From: Bacillus subtilis subsp. subtilis
Lineage (GTDB): Bacteria > Pseudomonadota > Gammaproteobacteria > Xanthomonadales > Xanthomonadaceae
Assembly: GCA_021733645.1 (NCBI GenBank)
Contig: JAHREJ010000039.1
Coordinates: 1-44,451 of the forward strand
Direction of reading: 5' to 3'
DNA length: 44,451 nt
In this document: piece by piece, positions 27,045-35,653 of the stretch
Position numbering within the stretch: position 1 is the first letter of the stretch
Layout of the letters: each line of letters starts with the position of its first letter
Notes under the pieces: model-generated
The model's input: the letters and a program-made list of their open reading frames with translations, nothing else
Told to the model about the DNA's origin: nothing
Databases searched by the model: none
Position numbers and translations under genes: made by a program

Positions 27045-29153
27045 TCAGCTGATCGTGCCGACCAGCTTCAGTCGTTTGTCCTCGGGCACCTCGCTGTAGG
27101 CCAGCACCGACAGCGAGGGGACGCTGTGGCGCACCAGCCGTGCCAGCGCGGCACGCACCGGGCCAGGTACCAGCACGACCGCCGGCTCGTTCTTTGCTTC
27201 CTGCTTGCTGACACATTCGGCCAGGCTTTGATGCAGTCGCTCGGCGAGTCCGGGTTCCAGCGCGGCGCCATTGCCCTGTGTGGACTCCTGCAAGACACGT
27301 TCCAATTGCGGGTTGAGGGTGAACACCGGCAGCTCCGGCGACATTCCGGCAATCTCCTGCACGATGAAGCGCCCCAGCGCATTGCGCACGGCGGCGGTCA
27401 GCGCGGCCGGGTCCTGGCTGATCGGGGCGTTCTCCACCAGCGATTCGACGATCTTGCGCAGCTGGCGGATCGGGATGCGTTCGATCAGCAGGTTCTGCAG
27501 CACCCGCACCACGGCCGACAGTGGCAGCGATTTCGGGGTGAGGTCTTCCACCAGCTTGGGCGCACTCTTGGCCAGGTTGGCCAGCAGCTGCTGCACTTCC
27601 TCGTGGCCGAGCAGCTCCGGGGCGTGTTCGCGGATGAGGTGGGACAGGTGCGTGGCCACCACGGTGGCCGGATCGACCACGGTGTAGCCCATGGTCTCGG
27701 CGTGGGCGCGCTGGTGCGGCTGGATCCAGGTGGCATCCAGGCCGAACGCGGGGTCCTTGCCGGCGATGCCGTCCAGTGCGCCCAGTGCGCTGCCGGGGTC
27801 CAGCGCCAGTTCGCGGTCGGGATGGATCTCGGCCGTGGCCACCGGCACCCCGTGGATCAGCAGGCGGTAGGCGGTGGCCGGCAGTTCCAGGTTGTCGCGG
27901 ATGTGTACCGAGGGAATCAGGAAGCCGATGTCGTGGGTGAGCTTGCGGCGCACGCCCTTGATGCGCGCCATCAACTCGCCGCCCTGGTTCTTGTCCACCA
28001 ACGGAATCAGCCGGTAACCCACTTCCAGGCCCAGCGGGTCGACCGGGCGCAGTTCGTCCCAGGTCAGCTCGGCGGTGGGCGAGGGCGCTGCCCCGGGCAG
28101 GCCGAGGGCGTCGCTGCGGCCGGCCGCCGGGGTCTCGGCGGCGCGAGCGGCGGCGGTGCTTTTCTTCCAGGCCTTCCACGCCACGACGCCAAGGATGGCC
28201 GCCAGCGTCAAGAAGGCGACGTTGGGCATGCCCGGTACCAGGCCGACCACGCCCATGATCGCCGCGGCGATGGTCAATGCGCGGTACTGGCCGAACACCT
28301 GGCCCATCATGGCCTGGGCCATGTCCTGCGAGCGCGACGCGCGGGTGACCAGCATGGCCACCGCCGAGGACACCAGCAGGGCCGGCAGCTGCGCCACCAG
28401 ACCGTCACCGATGGACAGCAGGGTATAGGTAGCCGCCGCATCACCGAAGGGCATGCCGTGCTGGAGCACGCCCACCGCCAGCCCGCCCAGCAGGTTGATG
28501 AACAGGATCAGGATGCCGGCGATGGCGTCGCCGCGGATGAACTTGCTGGCGCCGTCCATCGCACCGTAGAAGTCGGCTTCCTCGCGCACTTCCTCGCGCC
28601 GGGCCTTGGCTTCCTCACGCGTCAGCAAACCGGCGTTGAGGTCGGCGTCGATGGCCATCTGCTTGCCGGGCATGGCGTCCAGGATGAAGCGCGCGGTCAC
28701 TTCGGACACACGGCCGGCACCCTTGGTGATCACCACGAAGTTGATGATGGTGAGGATGGCGAACACCACGATACCGACCGCGTAGTTGCCGCCGATCACG
28801 AACTCGCCGAAGGCGGCGATCACCTTGCCGGCCGCCTCGTGGCCGTTCTGGCCGTGCAGCAGGATGACGCGGGTGGAGGCCACGTTCAGGGCCAGCCGCA
28901 GCATGGTGGTGATGAGCAGCACGATCGGGAAGATGGTGAAGTCCAGCGGGCGCTTCACATACACCACGGCCAGCAGCACCATCAGCGAGATGGCGATGTT
29001 GAAGGTGAACAGGGCATCCAGCACCGGCGGGGCCAGCGGCACCACCACCATCGCCAGCAGCGCCAGCACGATCAGCGGGGCCCCCAGGCCATTGCGGATC
29101 ATGTCCAGCGCCTTGCGCACGTTCATGCCGGTGCCGACATTCTGGGCGCTCAT
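27045..29153 (-). CDS. flhA: Flagellar export gate protein FlhA
   Basis: 702 residues. Eight predicted TM helices lie in about 1-330 (GLGAPLIVLALLAMVVVPLA is the first). The FHIPEP signature region includes ILDAMPGKQMAIDADLNAG. A large cytoplasmic domain (about 365-702) forms the nonameric docking ring for chaperone-substrate complexes. It overlaps flhB by 4 nt. Complete, with no anomalies. Confidence 0.97.
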   Translation of the reverse strand: MSAQNVGTGMNVRKALDMIRNGLGAPLIVLALLAMVVVPLAPPVLDALFTFNIAISLMVLLAVVYVKRPLDFTIFPIVLLITTMLRLALNVASTRVILLHGQNGHEAAGKVIAAFGEFVIGGNYAVGIVVFAILTIINFVVITKGAGRVSEVTARFILDAMPGKQMAIDADLNAGLLTREEAKARREEVREEADFYGAMDGASKFIRGDAIAGILILFINLLGGLAVGVLQHGMPFGDAAATYTLLSIGDGLVAQLPALLVSSAVAMLVTRASRSQDMAQAMMGQVFGQYRALTIAAAIMGVVGLVPGMPNVAFLTLAAILGVVAWKAWKKSTAAARAAETPAAGRSDALGLPGAAPSPTAELTWDELRPVDPLGLEVGYRLIPLVDKNQGGELMARIKGVRRKLTHDIGFLIPSVHIRDNLELPATAYRLLIHGVPVATAEIHPDRELALDPGSALGALDGIAGKDPAFGLDATWIQPHQRAHAETMGYTVVDPATVVATHLSHLIREHAPELLGHEEVQQLLANLAKSAPKLVEDLTPKSLPLSAVVRVLQNLLIERIPIRQLRKIVESLVENAPISQDPAALTAAVRNALGRFIVQEIAGMSPELPVFTLNPQLERVLQESTQGNGAALEPGLAERLHQSLAECVSKQEAKNEPAVVLVPGPVRAALARLVRHSVPSLSVLAYSEVPEDKRLKLVGTIS

Positions 29154-30280
29154 GGGCGGCCTCCCTTGCCGAATTCATCCACATCGATGCTGGGCGCAGC
29201 CGGCATCGGCCCGCCGCGCCAGGTTCGCAGCTGGTAAACGTAGGACAGGACCTGGGCCACGGCCGAATACAGTCTCACGGGAATTTCCTTTCCAAGTTGA
29301 CCTTCCCGATACAAGGCGCGTGCCAAAGGCGGGGCAGCGACAATGGCAACCTTGTTGCCGTCGGCCACGTCGCGGATGCGCAGGGCGGTTTCGTCCACGC
29401 CCAGGGCCACCACGGTGGGGGCGCCCATCTTGCCGCCCTCGTATTTGAGGGCCACCGCATAGTGGGTGGGGTTGACCACCACCACGTCGGCGGTGGGCAC
29501 CGCTTCCATCATCCGGCGGTTGGACAGCTGCTGCTGCAGCTGGCGGATGCGCCCCTTCACTTCCGGGCTGCCTTCGCTTTCCTTCATTTCCCGGCGCAGC
29601 TCTTCCCGGGTCATCTTCAGCTTGCGCATCCAGTTCCAGCGCTGGTAGGGCGCATCGAAGGCGGCCAACAGCATCATGGCCCCGCCGGTGGCCAGCATCA
29701 GCTTCAGGGTGAAGCCCAGGCCGTGCACCATGGCCGTTTCCAGCGGCTGGTTGAGCAGGTCGCGCAGCGACCGCACGCCGTGCCACACCACCAACCCGGC
29801 GGCGGTGCCGACAAAGGCAATGCGCAGCAGCGACTTGGTGAATTCAGCGATGGCCTCCGGCCCGTACAGGCGCTTCATGCCGGCCAAGGGGCTGAGGCGT
29901 TTGAAATCGGGCATCAGCGACTTGTTCGACCAGCGCAGCCCACCCATCAGCACCGGCCCCACGAAACTGGCCAGCAGGCAGATCAGCACCAGCGGCCACA
30001 TCGCCACCAGCAGTTGCAGCAGCAGGTGGCCGAAATGGCCGAACAGCGCCTGCGGGTGCATGCGCAGGCCCGGCTCGGGGCTGAGTGCCAGGGTCATCCA
30101 GGTCTGGGCGCTGCTGCTGATACCGCCGGAAAACGCCATCAGCGCCAGCACCCCGGCCCCGAACACCGCCGCGGTGGCCAACTCCCGCGAACGCGGAATG
30201 TTGCCCTGCTCGCGGGCATCGCGCAGGCGTTTTTCGGTGGGTTGTTCGGTCTTTTCGCCGGCTTGTTCGTTCTCGGACAT
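29150..30280 (-). CDS. flhB: Flagellar export switch protein FlhB
   Basis: 376 residues. N-terminus EKTEQPTEKRLRDAREQGNIPRS is typical. Four TM helices lie at about 35-205. The cytoplasmic domain has the autocleavage site N270-P-T-H273 followed by YAVALKY. FlhB controls the switch from rod/hook to filament substrates together with FliK. Start 30280 (MSENEQAGEKTEQ) is preferred over a 13-residue-longer in-frame start. A sigma-54-like site is 36-49 nt upstream. Confidence 0.97.
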   Translation of the reverse strand: MSENEQAGEKTEQPTEKRLRDAREQGNIPRSRELATAAVFGAGVLALMAFSGGISSSAQTWMTLALSPEPGLRMHPQALFGHFGHLLLQLLVAMWPLVLICLLASFVGPVLMGGLRWSNKSLMPDFKRLSPLAGMKRLYGPEAIAEFTKSLLRIAFVGTAAGLVVWHGVRSLRDLLNQPLETAMVHGLGFTLKLMLATGGAMMLLAAFDAPYQRWNWMRKLKMTREELRREMKESEGSPEVKGRIRQLQQQLSNRRMMEAVPTADVVVVNPTHYAVALKYEGGKMGAPTVVALGVDETALRIRDVADGNKVAIVAAPPLARALYREGQLGKEIPVRLYSAVAQVLSYVYQLRTWRGGPMPAAPSIDVDEFGKGGRP

Positions 30281-30315
30281 GAGCTGCACAACGCGGGGGG
30301 ATTGCCCGGAGTGGT

Positions 30316-30329
30316 GCAAGAACTGTTCC
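30316..30329 (-). promoter_or_regulatory. Possible sigma-54 promoter for flhB
   Basis: Minus-strand GGAAC-N5-TTGC: the -24 GG and -12 GC are correctly spaced, with one deviation from GGCAC. The predicted start is about 24 nt before the flhB ATG. Confidence 0.6.
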
Positions 30330-30387
30330 GTGACGCGGGCGGGCGGCCGAAGGCGGGGCGCTGCCGGGCCTGGCTACCGAGCGGTGG

Positions 30388-30422
30388 GCGATGGCCGGCA
30401 GTCGGCCGGGGCGCGCCCCTAC
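30388..30422 (-). repeat. GTAG-type hairpins at the end of the c-di-GMP enzyme gene
   Basis: On the minus strand GTAG followed by the palindrome GGGGCGCGCCCC, then a second GC hairpin with GGCC arms. The TAG of GTAG is the stop codon of the gene ending at 30419. It could act as a terminator or REP-like mRNA stabiliser. The plus-strand window beyond it is plain GC-rich spacer to flhB. Confidence 0.5.
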
Positions 30423-32554
30423 CGGGTTGCGCGTGCGCCCGCCTTGTAGCCTTCGGCCACTTCCACCCGCGGCCGCGGATGATCGTGCAGCTGCATGAAG
30501 CGCTCCGGGTCCACCGGCCGGCCCAGCAGGTAGCCCTGCAGGTAGTCGCAGCCCAGGCGTTCCAGGTAGGCGCGCTGGCCGGCGGTTTCCACGCCCTCGG
30601 CCACAATGTCCATGTCCAGCGCATGGCCCAGGGCCACGATCGCCGAGACGATCACCACGTCTTCGGAGCTGTTCTCCAGGTCGCGCACGAAGGCGTGGTC
30701 GATCTTGATCTCGGTGGCCGGCAGGCGTTTGAGATACAGCAGGCTGGAGTAACCGGTACCGAAATCGTCGATGGAAATGCCCACGCCCAGGCTGGCCATG
30801 CTCTGCAGCAGCTTCAGGCTGGCATCGGTGTCGCGCATCACCGTGCTTTCGGTGATCTCCAGCACCAGCCGGCGCGGTTCCAGGCGATGGGTCTTCAGTG
30901 CCTGCCGCACTTCCTGCAGCAGGTGCGGCGAGCCGAACTGGATGGGCGACAGGTTCACCGACACCGTCCAGCTGTCATGCCCGGCATCCTGCCACTGGCG
31001 CAGCTGGCGGCAGGCTTCGTCCAGCGACCAGCGGCCGATGTCGTTGATGACACCACTGCGTTCGGCCAACCGGATGAACCGGTCCGGCGGAATCAGGCCC
31101 TGCTCGGGATGACGCCAGCGGATCAAGGCTTCCGCGCCGCTGACCCCGTGGCCGGCCACGCGGATCTTGGGCTGGTAGTGCAGGAACAACTGGTTGGTGC
31201 CGATTGCGTGGCGCAGGTCGGCCAGCAGCTGGAACTGCTGCTCGGCGCTGTCATTCATCCAGTCGGCAAATACCGCGAAGGCGTTGCGGCCAGCTTCCTT
31301 GGCCTGGTACATCGCCGCATCGGCAAAGCCCATCAGCTGGCGTTCGCTGGCGGCATGGTCGGGACAGATCGCAATACCGATGCTGGCGGTGACCTGCAGG
31401 TCGTGGTCGGGCAACAACGGGCCGCCGCCGATGGCCTGCAGGATACGGCTGGCCAACAGGGCCACATCTTCGTCGTGGTCGATGCGCACCACCAGCACGA
31501 ACTCGTCACCGCCCAGCCGTGCCAGCACGTCGGCCGGCCGCAGCAACTGGCGGGTGCGGTCGGCCACGGCCACCAGCAGCGCATCGCCGGTCTGGTGGCC
31601 GTAGGCATCGTTGACCTGCTTGAAGCCATCCAGGTCCATGAACATCACCGCAAAGCGGCTGCCGCGCTGCTCTGCCTCGCCCAGGGCCTGCTCGATGCGC
31701 TGTTGCAGCAGCAAGCGGTTGGGCAGGCGGGTCAACGGATCGTGCAGGGCCGCCTGGGTCAGCTCGGCCTGGGCATCGTGCAGCGAGCTGCGCAGGGTTT
31801 CGTTGCGCAGCCGCAGCAGCTGGGCCTGCATGCGCTGGTCCAGCCACGACACGATCAGCACCACCGCCAGGATCGCGGTGGTGAGCACCAGTACGATGGC
31901 CGCCAGCCACTGGGCCTGCAGGCCATCGCCGGCCGCGGCGCCGCAGAGGCTGTCGGCGGGGAAACGTGCGGCGGCCATGCCCGAGTAGTGCATGCCCACG
32001 ATGGCGCTGCCCAGCAACACCGCAGGCAGCACGCGATGGCGCAACCGGCGCTGGCTGTGGCGCAGCCGGAAGGCGACGAACAGGGCGGTCCACGAGGCGG
32101 CCAGCGCGATCGTCAGCGAAGCGGTCAGCCAGCCCGGGTGGTAATCGATGCCCGGCTGCATGCGCATGGCGGCCATGCCCAGGTAGTGCATGGCGGCGAT
32201 GCCACTGCCCATCAGCAGCGCCCCCAGCGCCAACCGCGAGTGCGGCAAGGTGGGCCGGGACACCAGCCACAGCGCGAAGATCGACGAGGCGATCGCGGCC
32301 AACAACGATACCGAGGTCCAGCCCACGTCGTAGCCCAGCGGAATGGGCAGGCGGAAGGCCAGCATGCCGATGAAATGCATCGACCAGATGCCAAGCCCCA
32401 TCGCGCAGCCGCCACCGAGCAGCCACAGCAGGCTGAGTCGCGCGCTGGGCGCGGTGGTGATGCGGTTGGCCATGTCCAGTGCAGTGAACGAGGCCAGTAT
32501 GGCGACCAACAGTGAAACCACGACCAACCACGGTGTGTAGCTGCCGACGAGCAT
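30419..32554 (-). CDS. Membrane MHYT-GGDEF-EAL c-di-GMP cyclase/phosphodiesterase
   Basis: 711 residues. An MHYT sensor of about seven TM helices (1-240) carries three motifs: MHFIGM (59-64), MHYLGM (122-127) and MHYSGM (188-193), thought in this family to bind a metal and sense a gas. The GGDEF domain has an intact GGDEF at 348-352 and an RxxD I-site (R339-D342). The EAL domain has E475-A-L in AEALIRW and DDFGTGYSS further on, so both catalytic halves look active. Start 32554 (MLVGSYTPW) has AGGGAGA upstream. The gene stands alone between fliR and flhB, flanked by structured repeats, and may tune YcgR. Confidence 0.93.
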   Translation of the reverse strand: MLVGSYTPWLVVVSLLVAILASFTALDMANRITTAPSARLSLLWLLGGGCAMGLGIWSMHFIGMLAFRLPIPLGYDVGWTSVSLLAAIASSIFALWLVSRPTLPHSRLALGALLMGSGIAAMHYLGMAAMRMQPGIDYHPGWLTASLTIALAASWTALFVAFRLRHSQRRLRHRVLPAVLLGSAIVGMHYSGMAAARFPADSLCGAAAGDGLQAQWLAAIVLVLTTAILAVVLIVSWLDQRMQAQLLRLRNETLRSSLHDAQAELTQAALHDPLTRLPNRLLLQQRIEQALGEAEQRGSRFAVMFMDLDGFKQVNDAYGHQTGDALLVAVADRTRQLLRPADVLARLGGDEFVLVVRIDHDEDVALLASRILQAIGGGPLLPDHDLQVTASIGIAICPDHAASERQLMGFADAAMYQAKEAGRNAFAVFADWMNDSAEQQFQLLADLRHAIGTNQLFLHYQPKIRVAGHGVSGAEALIRWRHPEQGLIPPDRFIRLAERSGVINDIGRWSLDEACRQLRQWQDAGHDSWTVSVNLSPIQFGSPHLLQEVRQALKTHRLEPRRLVLEITESTVMRDTDASLKLLQSMASLGVGISIDDFGTGYSSLLYLKRLPATEIKIDHAFVRDLENSSEDVVIVSAIVALGHALDMDIVAEGVETAGQRAYLERLGCDYLQGYLLGRPVDPERFMQLHDHPRPRVEVAEGYKAGARATR

Positions 32555-32768
32555 CAATGACTCTCCCTGGTCAGCACATCTGCAATGGTGTGTTGGACAT
32601 CCGGCGCAGGCCCGCCACTCCCCGGCGTGCATCGTCACCGCGCCTGGTCTGCGCGCGGCAACCACAGACTAACCCCAGCACCCGGGGGGATCGCAAGTGT
32701 CGGGGCGACTTGTTTTCCGTCTGCGCCTGGCTGTGGTTCCTGGAGATGTCTCCGTTACAGGTTTCCGC

Positions 32769-32873
32769 GCGCGTGAGGGCCCCGTAGCCGCCGGTAGGCC
32801 CCTGGCGCAAATGTCCCCCGGCCGCATGGCGGCCTCCTCCTTCATTTTGCCCAGGGGCCTACCGGCGGCTACG
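32769..32873 (+). repeat. Structured intergenic repeat B, copy 1
   Basis: Perfect 22-bp arms (32784-32805 and 32851-32872, extended one pair to 32783/32873) start with GTAG and end with CTAC. The core contains GCAAATGTCCCCCGGCCGC and a 6-bp inner stem. The left flank GCGCGTGAGGGCCCC (32769-32783) recurs at the right window edge. It lies in the 504-bp spacer between the MHYT-GGDEF-EAL gene and fliR; no gene is visible there. Confidence 0.82.
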
Positions 32874-32927
32874 AGGCTCGGCTTGCGGTGCAGGCGAGAA
32901 GCCGTGCTCTTTTGGTGGCCGTTGGGG

Positions 32928-33037
32928 TCGGGTGCTGGGCCCCGATGCCCTTGGAGGCGAAATAAAGGGGGAGGGGGCGGCCGCAGGCCGACGCCGGAGG
33001 ACATTCGCCGGAAAGGGTATCGGGGCCCAGCGCCCGA
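32928..33037 (-). repeat. Structured intergenic repeat B, copy 2
   Basis: 25-bp arms (32928-32952 and 33013-33037) with 23 Watson-Crick matches and two G-T pairs. The core, read on the minus strand, has a degenerate version of copy 1: AATGTCCTCCGGCG, GCGGCCGCC and a pyrimidine-rich run ending TTTATTTCGCC. It is inverted relative to copy 1. It begins 21 bp after the fliR stop and may end the fliL-R transcript. Confidence 0.75.
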
Positions 33038-33058
33038 TCCCAGGCGCGAACCGCACGC

Positions 33059-33850
33059 CTACCGGGTGACGCCGTCGGCGGCCTGGAAGGCGGCATCGAA
33101 CAGGCGCTGTACCGGCGGTCCCATTTCGCCAGCCAGCACGGTCAGCAGGAACAGTCCCAGCAGCAGCGCCACCGGCAGGCCCAGCTGGATGGGGTTCAAT
33201 GCAGGCGCGGCACGGGCCAGCACGCCGAAGGCCAGATTGATGGCCAGCATGGCCACCGTCAGCGGCAGCGCGAGGCCGAGCGCGCCGCGGAACACCTGCA
33301 GTGCGAAGGTGGGCGCGGCACTGAGGAAGGCGTCGATATCCGGCAGCGAAGCGCCGATCGGTACCGCCTTGTAGCTGTCCATCAGCAGCGAAATCAACGC
33401 AAGATGGCCGTTGGTGCTGAAAAACAACAGGCCAAACAGCAGGTAAAACCACTGCCCGATCACCCCGGAACTGCCGCCGCGCAGGGGATCGCTCATCTGC
33501 GCAAAAGCAAGCCCGGTGCCCTGGGCCACCAGTTCGCCGGCCATCGCACCGGCTTCGAACACCAGCCGCAGCAGGAACCCGATCGATACCCCGATGGCCA
33601 GCTCGCGCGCGATGCTGAGCACGGTGACCGCATCGAACCCGGTCCACGCCGGCACCGGCGGCAGCAGCGGCGACAATGCCACGGCCAGCGCGCCGGCCAG
33701 CACCACGCGCACCCGCGAGGGCACCGCGCGGGTGCCGATCAACGGCATCGCCATGAGCATCGCGCCGATGCGCAGCATGGTCCACAGGATGGTGCCGATC
33801 ATGCCGAAGGCCTGCAGGCCATCGGCGGCCATCTGGGTGGCGGAATCCAT
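33059..33850 (-). CDS. fliR: Flagellar export gate protein FliR
   Basis: 263 residues, strongly hydrophobic with about six TM segments. Typical features are LRIGAMLMAMPLIGTRAVPSRVR, a GQWFYLLFGLLFFSTNGHLALI helix and the NLAFGVLARAAPALNPIQLG segment. It joins FliP and FliQ in the export gate. Last gene of fliLMNOPQR, 7 bp after fliQ. Confidence 0.97.
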   Translation of the reverse strand: MDSATQMAADGLQAFGMIGTILWTMLRIGAMLMAMPLIGTRAVPSRVRVVLAGALAVALSPLLPPVPAWTGFDAVTVLSIARELAIGVSIGFLLRLVFEAGAMAGELVAQGTGLAFAQMSDPLRGGSSGVIGQWFYLLFGLLFFSTNGHLALISLLMDSYKAVPIGASLPDIDAFLSAAPTFALQVFRGALGLALPLTVAMLAINLAFGVLARAAPALNPIQLGLPVALLLGLFLLTVLAGEMGPPVQRLFDAAFQAADGVTR

Positions 33851-33857
33851 GCCTGTG

Positions 33858-34127
33858 CTACCCGATCAGGTGCGGGATGCGCTGGAACAGCAGCGTGGTG
33901 TACTCCACCAGCTGGCCAAGCAGCAGGCTGCCCAGGGCGAACAGCACTGCGGTGAGTGCGGCGGCCTTGGCGATGAAGGCGATGGTGGGCTCATTGAGCT
34001 GGGTGGCGGCCTGCACCACGCCCACCACCACGCCCACGATCAGCACGGTGAGCAGCAGCGGGCCGGCCACCCAGAGCACCACGATCAGGCCACCGCGCAG
34101 TTCGGTGAGGGCAAGTTCGGGGGTCAT
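33858..34127 (-). CDS. fliQ: Flagellar export gate protein FliQ
   Basis: 89 residues with two TM hairpin helices (about 15-40 and 52-78). The motif VQAATQLNEPTIAFIAK is the FliQ signature. Start 34127 (MTPELALTEL) is the family N-terminus and lies 1 bp past the fliP stop; the upstream in-frame extension belongs to fliP read in another frame. Confidence 0.96.
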   Translation of the reverse strand: MTPELALTELRGGLIVVLWVAGPLLLTVLIVGVVVGVVQAATQLNEPTIAFIAKAAALTAVLFALGSLLLGQLVEYTTLLFQRIPHLIG

Positions 34128-34128
34128 G

Positions 34129-34914
34129 TCACTGCACCGCGTTGAAGCTGGCTGCCAAGGTGCCCACCACCAGTACCCAGCCATCGACGAGCACGAACAG
34201 CAGGATCTTGAACGGCGCCGACACCAGCATCGGGGAGAGCATCATCATGCCCATCGACATCAGCACGCTGGCAACCACCAGATCGATGATCACGAACGGG
34301 ATGAAGATCAAAAAGCCGATTTCAAATGCGGTCTTCAGTTCGCTGGTCACAAAGGAGGCCACCAGTACCGGGAACGGGATCGCATCCGGGCCGGAATAGG
34401 TGCCATGTCCGGCCATGCCGGCGAAGGTCATCAGGTCGGTTTCGCGGATCTGGGCCAGCATGAAGGCGCGCAGCGGCTGGGTGGTGAGCGTCCAGGCGGT
34501 CTGGAAATCGATCTCGCCGTTGAGGTAGGGCGCCATGCCGCTGCCCCAGGCCTTCTGCCACACCGGCAGCATCACCATCGCGGTGAGGAACAGGGCCAGG
34601 CCCAGCAGCACCTGGTTGGACGGGGTCTGGCCGGTACCCAGCGCCTGGCGCAGCAGGCCCAGCACGATGATGATGCGGGTGAAGGCGGTCAGCACCAGCA
34701 GCATCGACGGGATCAGGGTGATCGCGGTCATCAGCAGCAGGGTCTGCAACGGCAGGCTGACCGGCGCACCGCCGATCTTGCCCACGTTGATGTCCGGCAG
34801 CGCCGGCGTGCCGGGCAGGCCGGGGGCGGCCGTGGCCAGGGCAGGCAGCGCGCACAGCAACAGGATCAGCAGCAACGGCAGGTAACGGGTCCAGGAAGCG
34901 TTGGGGCCACGCAT
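34129..34914 (-). CDS. fliP: Flagellar export gate protein FliP
   Basis: 261 residues. A cleavable signal peptide is at about 1-29, followed by four TM segments. Signature regions are LTAFTRIIIVLGLLRQALGT, PSNQVLLGLALFLT, FVTSELKTAFEIGFLIFIPFVIIDLVVASVLMSMGMMM and KILLFVLVDGW. Five or six copies form the core of the gate with FliQ and FliR. Gap of 2 bp to fliO. Confidence 0.97.
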   Translation of the reverse strand: MRGPNASWTRYLPLLLILLLCALPALATAAPGLPGTPALPDINVGKIGGAPVSLPLQTLLLMTAITLIPSMLLVLTAFTRIIIVLGLLRQALGTGQTPSNQVLLGLALFLTAMVMLPVWQKAWGSGMAPYLNGEIDFQTAWTLTTQPLRAFMLAQIRETDLMTFAGMAGHGTYSGPDAIPFPVLVASFVTSELKTAFEIGFLIFIPFVIIDLVVASVLMSMGMMMLSPMLVSAPFKILLFVLVDGWVLVVGTLAASFNAVQ

Positions 34915-34916
34915 GT

Positions 34917-35318
34917 TCAGGGTTCCTTGCGCAGCCGCTGTTGCAGCAGCTGGGCGAAATTCGGGAGGTTCTTCAGGTCCGGCAGGCGTGCCGGGGCCGG
35001 GGTCGGCAGCGGTTCGGGCAGGCGGTGCAGGGTGTTGATGCCGCCGGCGGTGACGCCCAGCAGCAGCTGCTCACCATTGACTTCGACCACCACCACGCGC
35101 TCCTTGGCGCCCACGTTGAGGCTGGCCACCACGCGCATGCCTTCGGCGGGACGGAAGCCGCTGCCGGGCATGCGCTTGAGCAGCCAGCCCAGGCCGACGA
35201 TCAAGGCCAGCACCGCCAGCAGCGCCAGCACCGCACCGAACATGCTCGGTGCGGCGGCCGCGTGCTGGCCGACCTTGGCCGCCGGGGTGCCGGCGGCGAT
35301 GAGCAGCGATGCGATCAA
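34917..35318 (-). CDS. fliO: Flagellar protein FliO
   Basis: 133 residues. A short periplasmic N-terminus, one TM helix (about 27-47, FGAVLALLAVLALIVGLGWLLKRM) and a cytoplasmic FliO domain with VVASLNVGAKERVVVVEVNGEQLLLGVT. It assists assembly of the FliP ring. It overlaps fliN by 4 nt. Confidence 0.92.
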   Translation of the reverse strand: MIASLLIAAGTPAAKVGQHAAAAPSMFGAVLALLAVLALIVGLGWLLKRMPGSGFRPAEGMRVVASLNVGAKERVVVVEVNGEQLLLGVTAGGINTLHRLPEPLPTPAPARLPDLKNLPNFAQLLQQRLRKEP

Positions 35319-35653
35319 CGCAGTCTCCGGATCCGTTCGCTGGGGCTGACCACGTCGGTCAGGCGCACGCCGAAGCGATCGTTGATGACCACCACCTCGC
35401 CATGTGCGATCAGGGTGCCGTTGACGAACACGTCCAGCGATTCGCCGGCACCGCGTTCCAGTTCCACCACCGAGCCCTGGTTGAGCTGCAGCAGGTTGCG
35501 GATCGGCAGGCGCGCGCGGCCCACTTCCAGCGACAGCGTCACCGGCACGTCCAGGATCACGTCAAGGTTGAGTTCGTCGCCGATCGTGTTGTGGTCGGAC
35601 TGCAGCTGGGTGAACTGCGCCGGGGCCGGTTCGTTGGTGTCGATATCGTTCAT
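35315..35653 (-). CDS. fliN: Flagellar C-ring protein FliN
   Basis: 112 residues. The SpoA (surface presentation) domain is at about 30-108, with LDVPVTLSLEVGRARLPIRNLLQL and LVNGTLIAHGEVVVINDRFGVRLTDV-like core strands. It forms the lower C ring and docks FliH. It overlaps fliM by 4 nt (ATGA) and fliO by 4 nt. Confidence 0.96.
   Translation of the reverse strand: MNDIDTNEPAPAQFTQLQSDHNTIGDELNLDVILDVPVTLSLEVGRARLPIRNLLQLNQGSVVELERGAGESLDVFVNGTLIAHGEVVVINDRFGVRLTDVVSPSERIRRLR

Noticed and set aside
29297..32515. A 1072-residue plus-strand open frame
   Set aside because: Spans flhB, a spacer and the GGDEF-EAL gene in antisense, with low-complexity composition and no domain.
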